DNA from: Desulfobacterales bacterium
Lineage (GTDB): Bacteria; Desulfobacterota; Desulfobacteria; Desulfobacterales; UBA11574
Reading direction: 5' to 3'
Length of the DNA: 19,364 nt
Assembly: GCA_030145595.1 (NCBI GenBank)
Contig: JAQYVG010000026.1
Location: 1 to 19,364, forward strand
A model generated the notes under the pieces. It worked only from the letters and a program-made list of their open reading frames with translations. It made no database searches and was not told the origin of the DNA. Below, piece after piece: positions 14,541 to 19,364 of this stretch (position 1 is its first letter; every line of letters starts with the position of its first letter). The position numbers were made by a program, and so were the translations under genes.

Positions 14541-15818
14541 ATGTACGAGATGTATGAAGTAAAACATGACGAAGTAGTCACCAGGGGCGCAGAAGCAGCC
14601 TGGGCCGCGCAAGCAGCGCTTGTCCAGCAGCCCAAGGGCAAATGTGCCAGAATGATATACGGGTTGCTCAAAGATATTGAAACCCCGTGTGAGTTTACCT
14701 TCGCTTCAGGCGAAACCCTGCGCCTGGGCCGGTGTGAGCCGGAATTCTCCGTTACCTTCCACTCCGACAGCGTGCTGAAAAAGGGGCTCGACGAATACTT
14801 ACTGGGGCAGGCCTACGTTGACGGTGCCATTGAAATCGAAGGCAGCATGCCCAGCTTCTTCGAAATCCGCCCGTATATGAAGGGCAAACTCACATCTTTT
14901 TTCATGCTCAAAATGTGGCTGCGCATGCTCTTGCGCAATCCAATCAATCTCAACCGCGATTCCATCGCCCGGCATTACAGCTTCGGCGACGAATTCTACC
15001 TGACCTTCGTGGATCGCAAGTACCATCTCTATTCCCACTCTCTTTTTCAATCCGATAACGATAGCCTGGAAGAGGCCGCCGAGCACAAGTTGGCAACCAT
15101 GGCCAAGGCCCTGAAGCTCAAGCCGGGTATGCGCCTTCTCGACATCGGCGCCGGATGGGGCGCAGTCACCCGGTATGCCGGCCCGCGCGACATTCACGTC
15201 ACCGCTTTGACTATCCACAAAGACTCCTTAAAACTGCACCGGGACTTGATTGACACCAACAACTTTTCGAACTGTGAAGTGCTTCTGGAGGACTTTTTAG
15301 AACACGATCCCAAAGAACCGTACGACGCCATCGTTATATTCGGGGTCATCGAGCACATTCCCCACTACCGGCACTTTGCCAGGCAGGTGTGGAAGTGCCT
15401 CAAGCCGGGCGGAAGCATCTACCTGGATGCTTCGGCTGTGCTGGAGAAATACGATGTGAGCAACTTTGTGCGTAACTACATCTACCCGGGCACCCACACC
15501 TATTTGCACCTGCCGGACCTTATCCAGGAATTCCTCATGCACGGCTTCAAGGTGCTTGAAGTGGTGGACGAAACCCATGAGTACGACTTGACCATGAGTC
15601 ACTGGGCTCAGCGCTTTGATGCCAACCGCGAGAACATTACCAGGGGCTGGGGTGAAAAAGTCTTCCGGTTCTTCCGCATGTACTTGTGGGGAGGTTCCCA
15701 CGCCATGCGTACCCGCGGCCTGCAGGCCTACCACGTTGTCGCCGAACGCACTGATGATCCAGGTATCCGTCCGGGATTGTTTAAGCGCATCCGCTACTTC
15801 TATCGGAGCTTAACCTAA
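14541..15818 (+). CDS. Cyclopropane-fatty-acid-synthase-like SAM methyltransferase
   Basis: A 425-residue protein of the CFA-synthase family, which uses S-adenosylmethionine to add a methylene bridge or methyl group to unsaturated lipid acyl chains at the membrane surface. An N-terminal lipid-binding region (about 35-135) leads to ARHYSFGDEFYLTFVDRKY (143-161), the SAM motif LLDIGAGWGAVT (199-210), IFGVIEHIPHYRHFA (266-280), VRNYIYPG (310-317) and YDLTMSHWAQRFDAN (348-362). CFA synthases usually read YSCAY where this protein reads YSHSLF (164-169), so the bicarbonate-pocket cysteine is apparently His166, and GCGWG is GAGWG. It may therefore be a divergent methyltransferase rather than a true cyclopropane synthase. 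It has a consensus promoter and AAGAGAAG before the ATG. It is richer in G/C than the kinase region. Confidence 0.85.
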   Translation: MYEMYEVKHDEVVTRGAEAAWAAQAALVQQPKGKCARMIYGLLKDIETPCEFTFASGETLRLGRCEPEFSVTFHSDSVLKKGLDEYLLGQAYVDGAIEIEGSMPSFFEIRPYMKGKLTSFFMLKMWLRMLLRNPINLNRDSIARHYSFGDEFYLTFVDRKYHLYSHSLFQSDNDSLEEAAEHKLATMAKALKLKPGMRLLDIGAGWGAVTRYAGPRDIHVTALTIHKDSLKLHRDLIDTNNFSNCEVLLEDFLEHDPKEPYDAIVIFGVIEHIPHYRHFARQVWKCLKPGGSIYLDASAVLEKYDVSNFVRNYIYPGTHTYLHLPDLIQEFLMHGFKVLEVVDETHEYDLTMSHWAQRFDANRENITRGWGEKVFRFFRMYLWGGSHAMRTRGLQAYHVVAERTDDPGIRPGLFKRIRYFYRSLT

Positions 15819-15917
15819 CCGATCCTTCAAACCTTTCCAAGATCCTGTTCAGATTTTTCATGTTTCTGCTTATGGGAAATGGGATCAAGTCTTGTAACCT
15901 TTCAAAAAAATTCAATT

Positions 15918-15965
15918 TTGCCTGCCCCGTTAAATTCTTTAACATTTAACCGGGGGGCAAGGCAA
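15918..15965. terminator. Long hairpin after the CFA-like gene
   Basis: The arm TTGCCTGCCCCGTTAAAT (15918-15935) pairs with the arm 15944-15965 (ATTTAACC, six G, CAAGGCAA) with small bulges, leaving an 8-base loop. On the plus strand the next bases are TTCTAAAAT rather than a clean T run, so intrinsic termination there is uncertain. On the minus strand seven T residues follow at about eight bases. The remaining 15819-16115 gap holds no other feature I can support, apart from the ribosome site of the next gene. Confidence 0.4.
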
Positions 15966-16101
15966 TTCTAAAATCCCGGACTTTGAGCGGGAGGCAGCCG
16001 CAAAAAATCAGCCAAAATACCTTGACCTAATTTAAAAGCATTTGTTAGTTTCTTGCTGAATGTCAAATTTCGGCTTGACTCCTTTGAGACCGAGACCCAC
16101 T

Positions 16102-16108
16102 GGAGGGA
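16102..16108 (+). promoter_or_regulatory. Ribosome binding site deciding the start of the GNAT-like gene
   Basis: GGAGGGA lies seven bases before the ATG at 16116. The same frame is open from a TTG at 16053, but the extra 21 residues have no ribosome site, so the ATG is chosen. Confidence 0.7.
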
Positions 16109-16115
16109 GATAACT

Positions 16116-16916
16116 ATGATTAAGCTTGGAGACCCGTACAGAGAAATGGCTACCACGTGCGCGACGAGGCCCATTGCGGAAAAGAAGGTCGTCTGGAAGC
16201 GGTTCGAATCAGAGCCCTTTGGAGAAGGGAGGTTCCAGGCGAAGGTTCTCTCCGGAAAGTTGATTAATTCTGCGGCCGCGATTTTCCGGAAATCCTACCC
16301 GGAAGTCTACGGCTCCCCGCACGAGTTCGTGCTCATGCCGGAAAAATACAAAGAACGCATTGCCCTCGACGAGAACTGGGAAAAAGATAGTCGGAGGAAG
16401 ATTTACTGCATGCCGGTGGTAGTGGAACTCGAAACCGACAGGGTGGTCGCGGCAACCATGCTTACAAAGATCGAAAAGAATCTCCAGGTTGAGTTCACTT
16501 TTGCGGCGACGCATCCCAAATATCGACTCAAGAAAATCATGCAGAATTTAAGGGCGATCACATGGAAGACAGCGCTCTCCTCCGGGGCGGAGTATTTTAC
16601 CACCTTCCTGGAGACCTGGCACGACATCACCCAAAAGTGGTGCATCAAGGACGGCTGGCAGGTAGCAGGTATTTTTCCGGGCAACTTTGTGCGCTGGAAA
16701 AAACCGGACCAGGAATACCGGGGATGCACCATTCATTGCTACCGTTTTGTCCGTAACGGTAAAGATTACGCTACCATGCCCGCGGAATGGAGCCTCGCCC
16801 CGGAGTTCAATGAACTCTGGGAAGTCCTGGCGCGGATCAACAAAAAAATCGAACAGAAAGGGGATATACCCCCATGGCTGGCGGAAATGGAACCCTCGTT
16901 ACTCAAAGACTTCTGA
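16116..16916 (+). CDS. Putative GNAT-like acyltransferase, uncharacterised
   Basis: A 266-residue protein with no signal peptide or membrane segment. Its middle resembles the GNAT N-acyltransferase core: a strand pair VVVELETDRVVAATMLTKI (101-119), a strand QVEFTFAATHPKYR (124-137), like the GNAT strand 4 with its basic loop, and a following helix LKKIMQNLRAITWKTALSSG (138-157). Then comes DGWQVAGIFPGNFVRWK (179-195), like the GNAT C-terminal strands. The Q/R-x-x-G-x-G/A pyrophosphate loop is degenerate (HPKYRLKKIMQNL), so an acyl-CoA donor is unproven. Substrate is unknown. It follows the CFA-like gene by 297 bases with a hairpin between, so they are probably separate units. Assignment rests on motif shape only. 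Confidence 0.5.
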   Translation: MIKLGDPYREMATTCATRPIAEKKVVWKRFESEPFGEGRFQAKVLSGKLINSAAAIFRKSYPEVYGSPHEFVLMPEKYKERIALDENWEKDSRRKIYCMPVVVELETDRVVAATMLTKIEKNLQVEFTFAATHPKYRLKKIMQNLRAITWKTALSSGAEYFTTFLETWHDITQKWCIKDGWQVAGIFPGNFVRWKKPDQEYRGCTIHCYRFVRNGKDYATMPAEWSLAPEFNELWEVLARINKKIEQKGDIPPWLAEMEPSLLKDF

Positions 16917-17065
16917 ACCATTTTCTAAGGGCTATGGGGACATCCTATATTGCCCATTTTAATATTTAAGGTTATGTTGTATTTTATGCATGAGCGACGT
17001 TCAAATGAAAACCGGATTAATATTTAAATCGGAAATGCAAATGAAGAGACCGGAATCAGGGGGAC

Positions 17066-17704
17066 ATGTCTTATCTTTTACAATTTGACAGATCTGTTTT
17101 TATCTGGATTAATGCGGATTGGACCAATGCTCTCTTTGATTTGATAATGCCATGGATAACCCATTTAGGCGATCCAAAGATTGTCGGGGTATGGATTGTC
17201 GGCATAGGCTTGTTAAGGGTTAAGCAGTTTGCGCACCCTGCCGAGACAGACTTGAGCAGCAGACAAAAATTTAAATTGTATCTGCAAGTCGGTTTATTTT
17301 TTTGCCTATTTTTGGTGCTGATTTATGGAGTTAGTGCCGGGGTCTGCAGTAGCCTCAAGTATTTATTTGACCGTCCCAGGCCATTTGAACAGCAGCATGT
17401 CATGCTGCGAGTCTCTGCGGGCCTTGCGTCTGGTCTGAGCGAAAATGGATCGTTTCCCAGCGGGCACACCAGCAATGCCTTTATGGTTGCAGCCTTTTTA
17501 GCTGAATGTATTCCAGGAAGACGATATGTTTTTTACGGCATGGCAATTATAGTTGCATTGAGTCGAATCTATTTGGGTGTCCATTTTCCCGGTGATGTGT
17601 TATTTGGCGCTTTTCTGGGTTGGAGCATTGCCCGGTCAATGTTATCATTTCAATGGCTTAGAAACAGGATCACGCGCGAAAAAGATTTCTATTCTAAAAT
17701 TTAA
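17066..17704 (+). CDS. PAP2 family membrane phosphatase
   Basis: A 212-residue integral membrane phosphatase with about five or six hydrophobic segments. All three PAP2 motifs are intact: KYLFDRPRP (98-106, K-X6-RP), PSGH (131-134) and SRIYLGVHFPGD (166-177), containing the nucleophilic His173 and its Asp177. The active site faces the periplasm in characterised homologues, which dephosphorylate undecaprenyl pyrophosphate, phosphatidic acid or phosphatidylglycerophosphate; the substrate here is not determined. The ATG follows CAGGGGG at very short spacing (two bases), so initiation may be weak, and the GGGGGACAT around it resembles GGGGACAT at 16936-16943, perhaps the ends of a small repeat. 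Two small genes follow within 40 bases each, suggesting one transcript. Confidence 0.88.
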   Translation: MSYLLQFDRSVFIWINADWTNALFDLIMPWITHLGDPKIVGVWIVGIGLLRVKQFAHPAETDLSSRQKFKLYLQVGLFFCLFLVLIYGVSAGVCSSLKYLFDRPRPFEQQHVMLRVSAGLASGLSENGSFPSGHTSNAFMVAAFLAECIPGRRYVFYGMAIIVALSRIYLGVHFPGDVLFGAFLGWSIARSMLSFQWLRNRITREKDFYSKI

Positions 17705-17734
17705 AACGCTCAGCTTGGGTAGAATTAAATAAAC

Positions 17735-17962
17735 ATGACTGCATGCAATCATAGCAAGCTGATACAACTGCCTGAGGAGAAAAACAGGCTGCGGTGTCGG
17801 CACTGTCATTTGACCATCAAAGCTGATGAACTGGGAGAGAGCTATTGCCCTGAATGTTTTGAGGAACACGGCAAAAAACGCTATAATTTTGTAGAGATAG
17901 CGGCAATAAATGCAAGAAAACCCCAATTTAAATGCGAAGAATGCGGTATTATGATTATATGA
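17735..17962 (+). CDS. Small zinc-ribbon protein, unknown function
   Basis: A 75-residue protein with cysteine pairs at Cys21/Cys24 (CRHC), Cys38/Cys41 (CPEC) and Cys67/Cys70 (CEEC), plus Cys4 and His6. The first two pairs are 13 residues apart, suggesting one four-cysteine zinc ribbon, and the last pair may join Cys4 and His6 in a second site. No catalytic motif or membrane segment is seen. It starts 30 bases after the PAP2 stop, with no clear ribosome site, so it may depend on coupling to that transcript. Charged linker residues (DELGESY, EEHGKKR) are typical of a soluble adaptor. I assign no function. Confidence 0.65.
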   Translation: MTACNHSKLIQLPEEKNRLRCRHCHLTIKADELGESYCPECFEEHGKKRYNFVEIAAINARKPQFKCEECGIMII

Positions 17963-17992
17963 AACTTTCGCAAGTAAACCCTATCTTTATGT

Positions 17993-17998
17993 GAGGAG
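17993..17998 (+). promoter_or_regulatory. Ribosome binding site deciding the start of the MaoC gene
   Basis: GAGGAG lies four bases before the ATG at 18003. An in-frame GTG at 17991 would place the Shine-Dalgarno inside the protein as residues after the start, so the ATG is chosen. Confidence 0.65.
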
Positions 17999-18002
17999 AA
18001 TT

Positions 18003-18512
18003 ATGAAAAAATCGACCTTCAGCGTTCCTGCCGAGCAGCGCTACTTCGAAGATTACGTCGCCGGCTCGGTGTACGAATTCGGTTCTGTCACAGTGGAGCA
18101 GGATGAGGTGATTGCCTTTGCCCGGCGCTTTGACCCGCAAGTGTTCCACGTTGATCCGGAATCTGCGAAGGGAACCATCTATGGCGGTTTGATCGCCAGC
18201 GGCTGGCACACCGCCGGCCTGATGATGCGTCTCTTTACCGACCACTTCCTTTCAAAGGTGGCGAGTCTGGGCTCGCCCGGCGTTGACGAGTTGCGCTGGA
18301 ACAAACCGGTGCGCCCCGGCGACGAACTGGCTATCCGCGTGGCTGTTCAGGAGACCAAACCTTCGCGTTCCAAGCCGGATCGCGGTATTGTCCACTCTTT
18401 TATCGAGGTGATGAATCAGAACCGCGAGGTTGTGATGAGCATGAAGGCCGTAAACTTCTTTTTTTGCCGACCGAAATCCCCGGGGAAGATGGAGAACGGT
18501 ACCAAATCTTGA
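18003..18512 (+). CDS. MaoC-like hotdog-fold acyl-CoA hydratase
   Basis: A 169-residue single-hotdog protein of the MaoC/(R)-specific enoyl-CoA hydratase family, which adds water to trans-2-enoyl-CoA. The catalytic pair is visible in FARRFDPQVFHVDP as Asp44 and His49, five residues apart as in PhaJ. The downstream GGLIASGWHTAGLMMRL (61-77) is the substrate-helix block, followed by VDELRWNKPVRPGDEL (94-109). Members act in fatty-acid degradation, polyhydroxyalkanoate supply or dicarboxylic acyl-CoA metabolism; the exact substrate is not readable. It follows the zinc-ribbon gene by 40 bases and carries higher G/C than that gene, so they may not share a history. No thioesterase or dehydrogenase partner is in the window. 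Confidence 0.88.
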   Translation: MKKSTFSVPAEQRYFEDYVAGSVYEFGSVTVEQDEVIAFARRFDPQVFHVDPESAKGTIYGGLIASGWHTAGLMMRLFTDHFLSKVASLGSPGVDELRWNKPVRPGDELAIRVAVQETKPSRSKPDRGIVHSFIEVMNQNREVVMSMKAVNFFFCRPKSPGKMENGTKS

Positions 18513-18528
18513 ACTGTATAATAAAGAT

Positions 18529-18829
18529 TCAAGTTTCGCACCCTGATTTAAATCAAAATCTTTAGCGCCCAAGGGTTGGATGATATTTTTTAAAAGGCAA
18601 AATATAAATAGAGCGTTTTCACTTTGTTGACGGCGCCTGGACATAAAATATCATTTTATCATAATTAATAGAATACAAAACTTCGACAAACGCTGCCGTT
18701 GCGCCTGGCCTGGTTAGATTGTGAGAACTTAACTTTTTGCGCAGTTGTCGAAGTATTTTACCTTTTAAAAAACACCATCCAACCTTTACGAGTAAAGAGC
18801 GTCGTTAAAGTATGGGGTGCGAAACTTGA
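18529..18829. mobile_element. 301-bp MITE with perfect terminal repeats and target duplication
   Basis: The ends are perfect 15-bp inverted repeats: TCAAGTTTCGCACCC at 18529-18543 and its reverse complement at 18815-18829. The flanks are ATAAAGAT (18521-18528) and GTAAAGAT (18830-18837), an 8-base target duplication with one mismatch. Inside are further nested inverted pairs: 18576-18597 with 18761-18782 (20 of 22 match), CTTCGACAA (18681-18689) with TTGTCGAAG (18745-18753), and a perfect ATAAAAT-ATC-ATTTTAT hairpin (18643-18659). It encodes no protein. It is a non-autonomous element that would need a transposase in trans; the family of that transposase is unknown. It splits the MaoC gene from the DinB gene. 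Confidence 0.85.
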
Positions 18830-18853
18830 GTAAAGATTTAACAGGAGCAACAA

Positions 18854-19364
18854 ATGGAATACAATTTTCTTGCAGACACTTATGATACAGAACGGATTAA
18901 GACGCTTAGCGTTTGGAGCATGTTCATGGATAATGATCTTTTGTTCCGCCCTGATTCAAATGACCCAAGAGATAGAAATCCACTTGAACATATGGTGCAT
19001 CAGTGCATGAGTGAAGACAAATGGTTTTGCAATATGTTTGGCATTGATGTTGGCGCACCTCCCTTGCCTGAGAAGGAAATACGTCTTGAATTTATTAAAC
19101 GATATGCCGAAGATTCCGAAAAGCGACTTGCAATTCTAAGAGAAAAGAACAAAACCTGGTGGGAACAAGAGGTTTCTTTCTTTGAAACCAAGCGGACAAG
19201 AACCTGGATTATGGTGAGAAGAATAGCCCACACGGCGTATCACCGGGGAGAACAGACGGCTATATTAAGGATGTTGGGAAGAGAGATCTATAGTATTTAT
19301 GGGCCGACTGCCGATACCGGTGGTTTGCCCCAGAATAATGCCTTAACTATATATGCCTACCCGG
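18854..19364 (+). CDS. DinB-family protein, 3' end beyond the window
   Basis: An open frame of at least 170 residues that runs off the window. It has the DinB/YfiT-type four-helix arrangement and its metal-binding histidines: EHMVHQCMSEDKWFCNMFG (45-63, His49 the likely first ligand) and RIAHTAYHRGEQTAILRML (123-141), where His126 and His130 form the H-x-x-x-H-R-G signature. DinB proteins bind a divalent metal, and relatives include thiol-dependent S-transferases; the substrate here is unknown. AGGAG (18843-18847) six bases before the ATG fixes the start. The gene begins 24 bases after the end of the MITE, so its native promoter may have been displaced or supplied by that element. Confidence 0.85.
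   Translation, partial: MEYNFLADTYDTERIKTLSVWSMFMDNDLLFRPDSNDPRDRNPLEHMVHQCMSEDKWFCNMFGIDVGAPPLPEKEIRLEFIKRYAEDSEKRLAILREKNKTWWEQEVSFFETKRTRTWIMVRRIAHTAYHRGEQTAILRMLGREIYSIYGPTADTGGLPQNNALTIYAYP

Noticed and set aside
15297..15734. 145-residue minus-strand open frame
   Set aside because: It is antisense to the CFA-like gene in G/C-rich DNA, where stop codons are rare; no motif or ribosome site was seen.
16053..16115. TTG-initiated N-terminal extension of the GNAT-like protein
   Set aside because: The GGAGGGA ribosome site at 16102-16108 serves the ATG at 16116, and the extension has no site of its own.

Overview
The window looks like a chromosomal stretch of a Gram-negative anaerobe, most likely a Desulfobacterota (Desulfobacterales-type) sulfate reducer. 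This is an inference from style: the IHF-alpha-like protein, the PAS/PAS hybrid kinase opening MADKPTYEELEQRV, the cyclopropane-synthase-like enzyme, and small palindromic elements ending in GTCGTAAAAAG are all familiar from that group. No rRNA, tRNA, CRISPR array or complete insertion sequence was seen. Gene content is mostly single-gene units with good ribosome binding sites, and the non-coding spaces carry several small repeats.

Layout. 163-1863 (+) is a GH13 subfamily 18 sugar phosphorylase, probably glucosylglycerate phosphorylase. A palindromic MITE-like element (1868-2047) separates it from a leftward block: IHF-alpha-like (2078-2362), a 46-residue protein (2448-2588) with its own near-consensus promoter, and a divergent PurD-like ATP-grasp protein (2672-4180). 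A 14-nt minisatellite (4313-4424) and a leftward MFS transporter (4462-5781) follow. Rightward genes then begin: radical SAM (5913-6788), a decayed zinc-ribbon remnant beside two DnaA-box-like sites (about 6949-7093), a stand-alone SWIB-domain protein (7165-7491), an A/T-rich overlapping pair made of a MinD/FlhG-like ATPase and a J-domain/RodZ-type HTH protein (7709-9282), a hybrid histidine kinase (9519-11528), pirin (11848-12774), a metallophosphoesterase (12846-14282), a CFA-synthase-like methyltransferase with a consensus promoter (14357-15818), a putative GNAT-like protein (16116-16916), a PAP2 phosphatase, a small zinc-ribbon protein and a MaoC hydratase (17066-18512). A 301-bp MITE with 15-bp perfect terminal repeats and an 8-bp target duplication (18529-18829) comes next, then a DinB-family gene cut by the window end (18854-19364).

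How the genes work together. No single pathway links the window. Some local themes are visible: lipid or envelope chemistry (CFA-like enzyme, PAP2, MaoC), nucleoid or DNA-binding proteins (IHF-like, SWIB), and one tight two-gene system (MinD-like ATPase plus J/HTH protein), which is the best candidate for an undescribed functional module. The clearest new structural element is the MITE at 18529-18829, and the clearest easily missed gene is the 46-residue protein at 2448-2588.
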